Shown: positions 26,871-34,818 of the stretch, piece by piece
How the letters are laid out: each line of letters starts with the position of its first letter
Numbering within the stretch: the first letter of the stretch is position 1
Origin: Glaciecola sp964195425
GTDB taxonomy: Bacteria; Pseudomonadota; Gammaproteobacteria; Enterobacterales; Alteromonadaceae
DNA length: 64,000 nt
Reading direction: 5' to 3'
NCBI GenBank assembly: GCA_964195425.1
Contig: CAXMOM010000043.1
Span: forward strand, 1 to 64,000
Program-made: the position numbers and the translations under genes
Notes under the pieces: generated by a model
Databases searched by the model: none
The model's input: the letters and a program-made list of their open reading frames with translations, nothing else
What the model was told of the DNA's origin: nothing

Positions 26871-27967
26871 TATTGCGCTTCTCCTGCTGAACCGCCTATA
26901 ACGCCGCGAGCCACTTGGTCGCGCTCAATAGACTCAAACAAGGCTTTAAAGTTGCCTTCGCCAAAGCCTTGGTCTTCTTTACGTTGAATAAATTCAAAGA
27001 AAACAGGGCCCAGCATCGCTGCTGAAAATATTTGCAGTAGTAAACGAGGTTCGCCGCCTTCGGTGGTGCCGTCGAGCAATATTCCGCGCGCTTTTAGTTC
27101 ATCAGTGGGTTCACCGTGGCCAGGAAGGCGTTCTTCAAGCATTTCATAATAAGTGTTTGGTGGTGGCGTCATAAACGCAAGCCCGAGTTTTTTCAAACGA
27201 TCCAAGCAGGCAGGTAAGTCGTCACATGCAAAGGCAATGTGCTGAATACCTTCACCGTTATACTGCATCAAAAACTCTTCAATTTGACCGCCACCGCCGC
27301 CACCGCCAGCTTCTTCATTTAGCGGGATTTTAATTTTGCCGTCGGGAGCTGACAAAGCTTTAGATAACAACCCTGTGTATTCGCCTTTAATATCGAAAAA
27401 GCGGACTTCGCGGAAGTTAAATAAATCTTCATAGAATTTTGCCCAGTAGCCCATACGCCCACGGTATACATTGTGAGTAAGATGGTCTAGCGTATGAAAA
27501 CCACAGCCTTCGGGATGAATGTCGACGCCTTCTATCCATTCAAAATCGATATCGTATATTGTTTCGCCTTCCGCATAACGGTCTATTAAGTAAAGAGCGG
27601 CTCCGCCTATCCCTTTAATAGCAGGTAACTTAAGTTCCATAGCGCCGGTTTGCATATCGATAGGTTGGGCGCCGTTTTTTAGCGCTAGCGCATATGCTTG
27701 CTTTGCATTTTTCACTCTAAATGCCATGCCACATGCCGAAGGACCATGTTCTTGAGCGTAATAAAAAGCGGGGGTGTTTTGGGTATAGTTGGTAATGAAG
27801 TTAATATCACCTTGACGCCATAATGCCACTTCTTTAGATTTATGGTTGGCCACATGGGTAAAACCCATTGCAGTAAACACGGTTTCTAAAATACCTTTTG
27901 TGGGTGCTGTAAACTCCACAAATTCAAAGCCGTCTAAACCCATTGGGTTCTCAAATAAGTCTGCCAT
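26870..27967 (-). CDS. hpd: 4-hydroxyphenylpyruvate dioxygenase
   Basis: A 365-residue non-heme iron enzyme that turns 4-hydroxyphenylpyruvate into homogentisate. The iron ligands can be read: His in GFHTLDHLTHN (about 161), His in GIQHIAF (about 246) and Glu in FFEFIQRK (about 325). The C-terminal G-F-G-E-G-N-F-K-A-L-F-E-S is the conserved lid helix. A run of seven glycines lies at about 228-234, just before QIEEF. First gene of a three-gene operon; the tandem operator lies about 140 bp upstream. Confidence 0.95.
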   Translation of the reverse strand: MADLFENPMGLDGFEFVEFTAPTKGILETVFTAMGFTHVANHKSKEVALWRQGDINFITNYTQNTPAFYYAQEHGPSACGMAFRVKNAKQAYALALKNGAQPIDMQTGAMELKLPAIKGIGGAALYLIDRYAEGETIYDIDFEWIEGVDIHPEGCGFHTLDHLTHNVYRGRMGYWAKFYEDLFNFREVRFFDIKGEYTGLLSKALSAPDGKIKIPLNEEAGGGGGGGQIEEFLMQYNGEGIQHIAFACDDLPACLDRLKKLGLAFMTPPPNTYYEMLEERLPGHGEPTDELKARGILLDGTTEGGEPRLLLQIFSAAMLGPVFFEFIQRKEDQGFGEGNFKALFESIERDQVARGVIGGSAGEAQ

Positions 27968-28107
27968 GTGCCAATCCTCTATATATTGTTAACAAATGCA
28001 GTGTTTGCAAATGCGATGCGTAGCGTTGTTTAATCTTTATAGTTTTTAAAGTCTCTATCTCGTCACTATCGAAAATAATTGACTAAAAATCAAGAAACGC
28101 GTACAAA

Positions 28108-28147
28108 TAGTTGTAAGTGCAACTAAATTAGTTGTTATTACAACTAA
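28108..28147. promoter_or_regulatory. tandem palindromic operator between hpd and marR
   Basis: Two copies of TAGTTG-N6-CAACTA, at 28108-28125 and 28129-28146, start 21 bp apart, that is two helical turns. The second is extended to TTAGTTGT-N4-ACAACTAA (28128-28147). They lie in the 382-bp region between the divergent hpd operon and the marR gene, closer to hpd. The size and symmetry fit binding by dimers of the adjacent MarR-type regulator; that assignment is inference. The rest of the gap is otherwise featureless. Confidence 0.65.
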
Positions 28148-28349
28148 TGTCAAGCACTAAGTGAATTCGTGTCTGCTTATATTAGCCATTACGGCTTCTA
28201 ATTTGCGGCAATGATCTTGGCTTTGACGCATGGGAAAAAGTGTATAACTAAAAATGCGAGTTTAGTCTTTATGGGGATTCGTACGTAAACAAGCTATATA
28301 TAGTTTGTATCGGTCAACCGTTAGCGAAGAGAATTGTTAAGAACAGCTT

Positions 28350-28823
28350 ATGAATGCAAAAAACGAACAAGTCACAAAGGCTTCATTACTCACTCTAGAA
28401 CGATATTTGCCTTACAGGCTGTCAATACTGTCAAATAGGGTCAGTACCTTAGTGGCTGAGTCTTATAAAGGTCGCTTCGGTTTATCTATAACGCAGTGGC
28501 GCATAATGGCCGTGCTTGGAGAGTATCCAGGTGCTTCAGCTGACGAAATATCGGCAAAGACGCAAATCGAAAAGTCACTCATTAGTCGAGCAATAAGTAA
28601 TCTGTTAAAACGAAATTTAATTCAACGCCAAATTTCAAAAGAAGACAAAAGGCGTACACAAATTGATTTAACCGAAACTGGATACGACGTATACAGCCAA
28701 ATTGTGCCCCTATCGCTAGAGTATGAATACCAAATATTGAGCTGTTTGTCGGTTGATGAGCAAGCACAGTTAAGTCAGCTAATTGATCGCCTGTATACTA
28801 ACGCCGAAAAACTACAGTTTTAA
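28350..28823 (+). CDS. MarR-family transcriptional regulator
   Basis: A 157-residue winged-helix regulator. The DNA-recognition region reads ITQWRIMAVLGEYPGASADEI..EKSLISRAISNLLKRNLIQRQISKEDKRRTQIDLTETG (shown in part), typical of MarR proteins. Divergent from the hpd operon and separated by a tandem palindrome, so it probably controls tyrosine catabolism in response to a pathway aromatic. Its last 12 bp overlap, tail to tail, the end of the GntR-family gene. Confidence 0.9.
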   Translation: MNAKNEQVTKASLLTLERYLPYRLSILSNRVSTLVAESYKGRFGLSITQWRIMAVLGEYPGASADEISAKTQIEKSLISRAISNLLKRNLIQRQISKEDKRRTQIDLTETGYDVYSQIVPLSLEYEYQILSCLSVDEQAQLSQLIDRLYTNAEKLQF

Positions 28824-29504
28824 TTCTATAAGACTAAGCGCTTCTTCCAATATTCCTGATACGCAAATACGAGCGCCATCGGAATCGCCCTTTTTTATGC
28901 GTTCAAATATTTTTGCATGAGCATTTACATCGGCATTTTTTACGCCCTTTATATGGTTAGTATAACGAATGCTAACTCTGAGTGCGGTATTAATGAATGG
29001 CGTTAACTGTAAAAAAAATCGATTTCCACTGGCTTCTAAAATAGCGCTATGAAAGCTTATGTCTGCGTCAAGTGGGTCATCGAGTCCTTCTTCAGCGTCT
29101 GACATTCTGTTAAGGGCATGTTCTATATTTTGAATTTGTTTGGGGGTAGCGTTTTTTGCGGCTAATTCAGCGGCAATGGGTTCTATTGCAAAGCGCACTT
29201 GGGTGAATTCTTTAAGTAGTTTTAATGAAGGCTTACTTTGCAATATCCAAGACAGCACATCGGTATCGAACATATTCCAGTTGCTTTCAGGTAGTACCTT
29301 AATACCTTGCTTAGGTCTAGATGATACCAAGCCTTTTGCAGAAAGCATTTTTACGGCTTCGCGGGTGGAACTGCGGCTAACTTCAAATTCTTCACAAAGG
29401 TTGGCTTCAGAGGGCATGCCTTCGCCAACGGGATAGTGACCACTTACAATGGCAAGGCCAAGTTTGTGGGTGAGTTGTTGAGTAAGATTTTGAGGATGTT
29501 TCAT
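28812..29504 (-). CDS. FadR-type GntR regulator, DgoR-like
   Basis: A 230-residue regulator with a GntR winged helix (LTQQLTHKLGLAIVSG..MPSEANLCEEFEVSRSSTREA) and an FCD ligand-binding domain; metal ligands are visible as DADISFHSAI and NAHAKIF. The segment NWNMFDTDVLSWIL closely resembles NWNYLDTDVLQWVL of E. coli DgoR, the galactonate-operon repressor. Divergent from the sugar dehydrogenase-dgoK-lactonase operon, which it should control, probably with a galactonate pathway intermediate as ligand. I start at an internal ATG (29504) that fits the family; upstream ATGs add an unrelated tail. Confidence 0.87.
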   Translation of the reverse strand: MKHPQNLTQQLTHKLGLAIVSGHYPVGEGMPSEANLCEEFEVSRSSTREAVKMLSAKGLVSSRPKQGIKVLPESNWNMFDTDVLSWILQSKPSLKLLKEFTQVRFAIEPIAAELAAKNATPKQIQNIEHALNRMSDAEEGLDDPLDADISFHSAILEASGNRFFLQLTPFINTALRVSIRYTNHIKGVKNADVNAHAKIFERIKKGDSDGARICVSGILEEALSLIELKL

Positions 29505-29633
29505 GAAAATATGCCTAACCTTGGCTGTGGATTGCAAAATATAATAATAAATACGAATTATCATATTAAACAACAACTGTAGTTTCATGATAGGGTATTT
29601 TTTAATTATTGCATAACGTTATTTAGATAGCGG

Positions 29634-29665
29634 TACTTGAATATAGGTTGAATATCCATCAAGTA
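29634..29665. promoter_or_regulatory. possible operator of the galactonate operon
   Basis: TACTTGA (29634-29640) and TCAAGTA (29659-29665) are inverted arms 18 bp apart. Inside them TTGAATAT is repeated directly at 29637-29644 and 29648-29655 with an 11-bp period. The element lies in the 323-bp divergent region between the DgoR-like gene and the dehydrogenase gene. Regulator binding is inference. No other structure was seen in this gap. Confidence 0.35.
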
Positions 29666-29827
29666 GGCACTATGTAGCTCTTTATTCGCAGAAGCGTTGC
29701 TAGGCTAATATAGCCATTTCCCTGCTTGTAGGGGTTCTTAGCAAGCTCTATGCAAGTACAGAACATGATGCTAATCTACTGTATAGGCATTAGTTAATAA
29801 CGCATAACAATAAGAAGAGCAAAAGGT

Positions 29828-30595
29828 ATGACAAATCACAAAACTCAATACCATAGCCTAGCGAATAAAGTCGTATTTATAACCGGTGGTGCATCGGGGA
29901 TAGGGGCCGCTATGGTGAAAGCATTTGTGATGCAGGCATGTAAAGTCGCCTTTATCGATATAGACGAACAAGGCGCTAATGCTGCGCTTAAATCCCTCAG
30001 CAAGTATGCCGACAATTTGTGGTTTAGACGGGTAGATGTAACTGAGCCCGATGATTTGCAAAAAGCAATATGCGACGCCTATGACCATTTTGGTTGTTTA
30101 GATGTGATGGTTAACAACGTTGCCAATGATAACCGTCAGCAAGTTGAAAACATTTCTGCCTATGAATGGCATAAATGTATGCACGTAAATCTTGACCCTG
30201 CTTTTTTTGCATCTCAAGCCGCTTTTTCAAAAATGCGTAAAAATCAAAGTGGCAGTATTATTAATTTCAGCTCTATTACCGCCCTCATAGGGCAAAAACA
30301 GATGACCGGCTATGTTACTGCAAAAGCGGGTTTGATGGGTATGACAAAAGCCTTGGCACGAGACTTTGGCGATCACAACATTAGGGTAAATGCGATCCTA
30401 CCTGGATGGGTGGCTACCGAAAAACAATTAGAAAAATGGTTAACCGCAGAAGAAGAACAAAAATGGTTACAATCGATGGCCCTCAAGCAGCGTTTATTGC
30501 CTGAACAGGTGGCTGATTTAGCACTGTTTTTGGCCGCTGAAGACAGTGCCATGATTACGGGACAAGGCATTAATATAGATGGGGGGCGCACCTAG
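29828..30595 (+). CDS. SDR sugar dehydrogenase (probable D-galactose 1-dehydrogenase)
   Basis: A 255-residue short-chain dehydrogenase. NAD(P) motif TGGASGIG near 19-26, D-I-D near 45 (an Asp that favours NAD), V-N-N-V-A-N, and the catalytic set Ser (NFSSITA) with Y-V-T-A-K. The end GINIDGG is typical. First gene of the operon SDR-dgoK-lactonase and opposite a DgoR-like regulator, so it should oxidise D-galactose to galactonolactone. A related aldose or a keto-sugar alcohol remains possible. RBS AAGAAGAGCAAAAGG lies upstream. Confidence 0.82.
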   Translation: MTNHKTQYHSLANKVVFITGGASGIGAAMVKAFVMQACKVAFIDIDEQGANAALKSLSKYADNLWFRRVDVTEPDDLQKAICDAYDHFGCLDVMVNNVANDNRQQVENISAYEWHKCMHVNLDPAFFASQAAFSKMRKNQSGSIINFSSITALIGQKQMTGYVTAKAGLMGMTKALARDFGDHNIRVNAILPGWVATEKQLEKWLTAEEEQKWLQSMALKQRLLPEQVADLALFLAAEDSAMITGQGINIDGGRT

Positions 30596-30597
30596 CT

Positions 30598-31584
30598 ATG
30601 TCATTCACAACGCCACACCAAGTATTTAATCCAATGCGAGACCATTGTTACATTGCGATTGACTGGGGAACGTCTAGGTTAAAAGCTTATTTATGCTGTG
30701 TTGGGCCCGACGATAGCGTCGAGATTATTAATGAAACACAGGCCGCGGGTGTGCAAAAAAGCCATAAGGATTTTGCCGAGACTTTTCGCGAAGTCACGCG
30801 TCCTTGGCGTTCAAGTCATGGCTTACTGCCGGTATTTATGGGTGGTCAAATTGGTTCAAGTATTGGCTGGCGACAATCTCCTTACGTATCATGCCCCGTA
30901 GCACCTGCGGATATTGTAACCGCACAAGTTGAATTTGAGTGTGAAGGGCAGGTCATTAATATTATCCCGGGTGTTAGTTGTCAGCATGCTAATGGTCACT
31001 TTGACGTAATGCGTAGTGAAGAGATTCAAGTACTAGGCTGGTTGCAGGCAAGCGCTACCCATCGAAACGGAACATATCTTATTTGCTTACCCGGTACGCA
31101 TACTAAATGGATATTGGTTAAAGACGGCATTATCCAAATGTTTAAAACCGCAATGACAGGCGAGCTTTACGATTTGCTCACGCATTCAAGTATTTTAATA
31201 CAAGCGCCTAGTAAAGATTTTACACCTGAAGCGTTCGACCTTGGTTCTAAATTTACTTTAGCGAGCGCATCAGGAAGCCTTATTCATGGATTGTTTAGCG
31301 TGCGTACCAAACAATTATTTGAAGAACTGTCTCCCAATGAAGCGAACTCGTATTTGTCGGGATTGTTAATTGGTAGCGACGTGCGCGCTGCGATGCACGC
31401 CAAAGAGTGGAACATTAAAGACGTAGGTGAAGTGATTATTATTGGCGAGAGTCATATTAGCGATTTGTTTGAACGGGTTATTCGTGATCAAACAAAAACC
31501 GTTAGATGCTTTCACGGCAAACAAGCCACAGTGCTCGGATTTGCGGCTATTCGTCAGCGTTATCTTGCGCTGCAAACATCTTAA
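30598..31584 (+). CDS. dgoK: 2-dehydro-3-deoxygalactonokinase
   Basis: A 328-residue sugar kinase that phosphorylates 2-keto-3-deoxygalactonate. The phosphate motif Y-I-A-I-D-W-G-T-S-R-L-K-A-Y opens the protein. MGGQIGSSIGW, SEEIQVLGWL and CLPGTHTKWI follow, all typical of DgoK. It starts 2 bp after the SDR stop codon, so the two are one operon. dgoD (galactonate dehydratase) and dgoA (aldolase) are not in this window and must be elsewhere for the pathway to work. Confidence 0.92.
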   Translation: MSFTTPHQVFNPMRDHCYIAIDWGTSRLKAYLCCVGPDDSVEIINETQAAGVQKSHKDFAETFREVTRPWRSSHGLLPVFMGGQIGSSIGWRQSPYVSCPVAPADIVTAQVEFECEGQVINIIPGVSCQHANGHFDVMRSEEIQVLGWLQASATHRNGTYLICLPGTHTKWILVKDGIIQMFKTAMTGELYDLLTHSSILIQAPSKDFTPEAFDLGSKFTLASASGSLIHGLFSVRTKQLFEELSPNEANSYLSGLLIGSDVRAAMHAKEWNIKDVGEVIIIGESHISDLFERVIRDQTKTVRCFHGKQATVLGFAAIRQRYLALQTS

Positions 31585-31601
31585 CTAGGTAGAGTAGTAT
31601 T

Positions 31602-32582
31602 GTGCATATTAATCGATTGTTATTCGAAATTCCTTGCCAAAATATTTTAGGCGAGAACGTATTGTGGCATGAGCAAGAACAAGCCTTATACTGGACCGAT
31701 ATTCAAGGTAAATCTTTGCACAAGTGTGCAATGACGGCGGAAGTCATCGATATACTCACGGCCGATGGGATAGAGCCTATAAATGCAAAAGCGAAAGATG
31801 ACTATTTACAGCAAGTGTTGCAAGTATTTGATTTACCCTTTCGCCTAGGCAGTTTTGCTTTTACCAACCATAGTGACAAGTTACTAGCAGGCTTTGAAAA
31901 TGGGCTGGCCGTTTACAGCTTCACTACAGGGCATATAGATTGGCTGTGTCAACAAGAGGTCGAAGCTGAACATTTACGCCACAACGACGGTAAATGCGAT
32001 CCCAGTGGTCGTTTCTGGCTTGGTTCTATGGTAGAAAATACTGATACTAGAAAGCTTAGTATTGAAGAGCAAGCTGCGCTGTACTGCTTTAGCTTCGATA
32101 AAGGCGAGGTGCATACTATGCAGGCTTTGTCGGGACTACATATATCTAATGGCTTATGTTTTAGCCATCAGGGCCGAGTTATGTACCATACCGATTCAGC
32201 GTCGCATAAAGTCTATCAGTATAGCTTATCTAAAAAAGGTCAAATAGAGTCTAGAAAACAATTTGCAAAATTCGACAAAAACACCTTCCCAGATGGCGCC
32301 TGCACCGACGCCAATGACAACGTATGGATAGCGCTTTGGGGCGCAGCTTGTGTGGCCTGTTTTGATGATAAAGGTAATGAGCTTTTTCGCCATCCTTTAC
32401 CTGTAACCCAAGGTACTTGTGTAAGCATAGGTGGGCCAAATATGAACTGGCTTTTTGTTACTAGTGCTTCGCATAATTTGAACGACGAGAAACGTGCTAA
32501 GCAAGCGCGTGCAGGTAATTTATTTGTTTACGAAATTAGCGATTCGATAGGTGTTACCGAACCGCACGTGACCATAGACTAG
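31602..32582 (+). CDS. SMP-30-family sugar lactonase (probable galactonolactonase)
   Basis: A 326-residue cytoplasmic six-bladed propeller. Metal-ligand landmarks: Glu in LGENVLWHE near 18, Asn in HNDGKCDPSGRFWLG near 126, Asn in GLHISNGL, and Asp in FPDGACTD. The start is GTG at 31602, 17 bp after dgoK. As the third gene of the dehydrogenase-kinase operon it should hydrolyse the sugar lactone, most likely galactonolactone. It contains an insertion at about 50-70 relative to compact members. It ends 18 bp before the convergent alpha-galactosidase. Confidence 0.88.
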   Translation: MHINRLLFEIPCQNILGENVLWHEQEQALYWTDIQGKSLHKCAMTAEVIDILTADGIEPINAKAKDDYLQQVLQVFDLPFRLGSFAFTNHSDKLLAGFENGLAVYSFTTGHIDWLCQQEVEAEHLRHNDGKCDPSGRFWLGSMVENTDTRKLSIEEQAALYCFSFDKGEVHTMQALSGLHISNGLCFSHQGRVMYHTDSASHKVYQYSLSKKGQIESRKQFAKFDKNTFPDGACTDANDNVWIALWGAACVACFDDKGNELFRHPLPVTQGTCVSIGGPNMNWLFVTSASHNLNDEKRAKQARAGNLFVYEISDSIGVTEPHVTID

Positions 32583-32600
32583 CGATTTTTCCTGTAGACC

Positions 32601-34733
32601 CTATACTTTCAAAAGACTAAATATTAAGCTAGTTTGCGGGAATACAATAGGAAGCTGCATACCAAACTTCATTAGTATTTCACCTGAAAAAACTTTGCTT
32701 TGTATTATTTCCAAAATAGAGGCTGAATGTTCTATTAGCTCATTTGGCCAAACTAACTCAAGCTTGTATTGCGCATCACTTTGAAGACCGGCAAAACGGT
32801 ATTTTCGAGGCATTGCCCGGCGTGTTTCAAGTACACAGTTATAAGCAAATAGGGCTTCTGACTTGTCGTTGCTAACTATACCAAAATCAATAGAATTACC
32901 GTTTAAGTTGAGTCGATAGAGTCGCCCATTGTGAATAAGATCGCGTTTAGCTTTGTACAAGGTCAAGCCTTGCTGTAAGTAGCCTATGTCGCTGTCGGTA
33001 AGTTCTCGCGGGTCCATCTCCATCCCCATAGACCCAAACATTGCTACTGCAATACGCATTTGTATGGGGATACGTCTGCCGGTTATATGGCAATCTCGTG
33101 GCCCTACATGCGAACCCATTATTGCACTTGGGAAAAAGAATGAGCAACCACGCTGAATCATTAGACGATCGAGTGCGTCGTTTGAGTCTGAGGTCCAAAC
33201 ACGGTCAGTATGCGCTAGTATTCCATAGTCGATTCTTGCACCGCCCGACGAACAACTCTCAATGTCAACATGAGGGTGCGCATTTTTAACGCGATCGATA
33301 AGTCCATATACGGCTAATGTTTGTTGATGAATCGCGCTTTTACCTTGCGCATCGCCGGTATGATTAATATCGCGATTCATGTCCCATTTTATATAGCTTA
33401 TGTGTGGATATTCACTCAGCACATCGCTAATTTGGGTAAACAAATAATCACACACCTCAGTACGCGTTAAGTCCAGCACTAGCTGATTTCTGAACTTAAT
33501 TTGTTCATTCCCTTTAGTCGATAATACCCATTGTGGGTGTGCACGAAATAAATCGCTGTCTGGATTCACCATTTCTGGTTCAAACCAAATGCCAAAAGCC
33601 ATATTTAAGTCTATTACATGGTCGATTATGGGGGCCAAACCTTGCGGATAAATTGCTTTGTCTACAATCCAATCGCCAAGACCAGCGCTATCACCGCGCC
33701 GGCCTTTAAACCAGCCATCGTCTAGCACAAAGCGCTCTGCGCCGACCTTGGCCATAATATTAGCAAGCTGTTTAAGGGTATCTATATTGTGGTCAAAATA
33801 GATACCTTCCCATGTGTTGTAATGCACTGGGCGAGGTGTGGAGTTGATTTTATCCCTCAATATATGCTGGCGTACAAAGCGATGAAAATTATGTGAGAGG
33901 TCGCCAAATCCGCTGCTTGAATAACTTGCATAAAGTGTCGGGCTCGTATAGGTTTCGCCGTTTCCAAGCACTAGTTCACCACTGCCTAAAAGCTCACCCA
34001 TTTGTATATAAGTGCGTTGCTCGGGCAATAGCTCTACGCGAGTACGATGATTGCCACTCCAGCCTAAATGAAAGCCATAGCATTCACCTTGATGTTCGTT
34101 GGTATGATCGGTATGCAATACTACGCCAGGAAAATTATCGTTAGATGTTTTTCCCTTTCGATTTTCTCGCACAAAGGCACCTAAGAACAAATCGATGCTA
34201 GTTTGTTGAAACTCCATAGACCAACGACCTTCAAATGACAAAATTTTGTCAATGTGATCAGGCATGGTGAAAGTAGGCGCTGCGCAGTAGTTTACGGTGA
34301 CAGATGTGTTAGATTGGTTGCCAATGATGGTAGTTGCACTTAGCACATTGGTTTGATGGTCAAGGTTAATGGTATGCCTTAAACTAAGTTTGCGAGTTTC
34401 ATCAAAAGATTCAAATATTACTGCTTGTGAATCAATTTGTTCTACATTTACCAGTTTAGCTCCCATTGACCACGCAATGCTGTCATCAAATAAATCAAGG
34501 CCAGGGTGGCCGGTAAAGCCATCGCCCAATGCAGGTGATAAACTAATAGGCACTTCTTCAACTAATGCGCATTTAGCCTCTTGACGAGTAGAAAGCTCGC
34601 CCAGCATATGGGTGCTAGTGTTTTTTGAAAGTAATGCGCCCCAATAAAGCACCACAGGCGTTTGGCGACGGCAATCAATAATTAAACTGGCGTTTTCACT
34701 GTTCAATTGGACATAAGGTAATGCGTGGGCCAT
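32601..34733 (-). CDS. GH36 alpha-galactosidase
   Basis: A 710-residue cytoplasmic alpha-galactosidase. The N-terminal beta-supersandwich (1-320) precedes the TIM barrel with RFVLDDGWFKGR. The nucleophile is D451 in Y-I-K-W-D-M-N-R-D and the acid/base is D516 in R-V-W-T-S-D-S-N-D. The spacing of 65 residues fits GH36. No signal peptide, so melibiose- or raffinose-type galactosides would have to be imported. The product galactose would feed the two galactose pathways on either side. Monocistronic, convergent with the lactonase gene. Confidence 0.93.
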   Translation of the reverse strand: MAHALPYVQLNSENASLIIDCRRQTPVVLYWGALLSKNTSTHMLGELSTRQEAKCALVEEVPISLSPALGDGFTGHPGLDLFDDSIAWSMGAKLVNVEQIDSQAVIFESFDETRKLSLRHTINLDHQTNVLSATTIIGNQSNTSVTVNYCAAPTFTMPDHIDKILSFEGRWSMEFQQTSIDLFLGAFVRENRKGKTSNDNFPGVVLHTDHTNEHQGECYGFHLGWSGNHRTRVELLPEQRTYIQMGELLGSGELVLGNGETYTSPTLYASYSSSGFGDLSHNFHRFVRQHILRDKINSTPRPVHYNTWEGIYFDHNIDTLKQLANIMAKVGAERFVLDDGWFKGRRGDSAGLGDWIVDKAIYPQGLAPIIDHVIDLNMAFGIWFEPEMVNPDSDLFRAHPQWVLSTKGNEQIKFRNQLVLDLTRTEVCDYLFTQISDVLSEYPHISYIKWDMNRDINHTGDAQGKSAIHQQTLAVYGLIDRVKNAHPHVDIESCSSGGARIDYGILAHTDRVWTSDSNDALDRLMIQRGCSFFFPSAIMGSHVGPRDCHITGRRIPIQMRIAVAMFGSMGMEMDPRELTDSDIGYLQQGLTLYKAKRDLIHNGRLYRLNLNGNSIDFGIVSNDKSEALFAYNCVLETRRAMPRKYRFAGLQSDAQYKLELVWPNELIEHSASILEIIQSKVFSGEILMKFGMQLPIVFPQTSLIFSLLKV

Positions 34734-34818
34734 TTTTTTTCCTGTAGAAATATAAGTGCTTTATATGCTTTTTTAGATACGTGCCGCACTTTATAATAAA
34801 AATATAGCGGCAGAAAGT

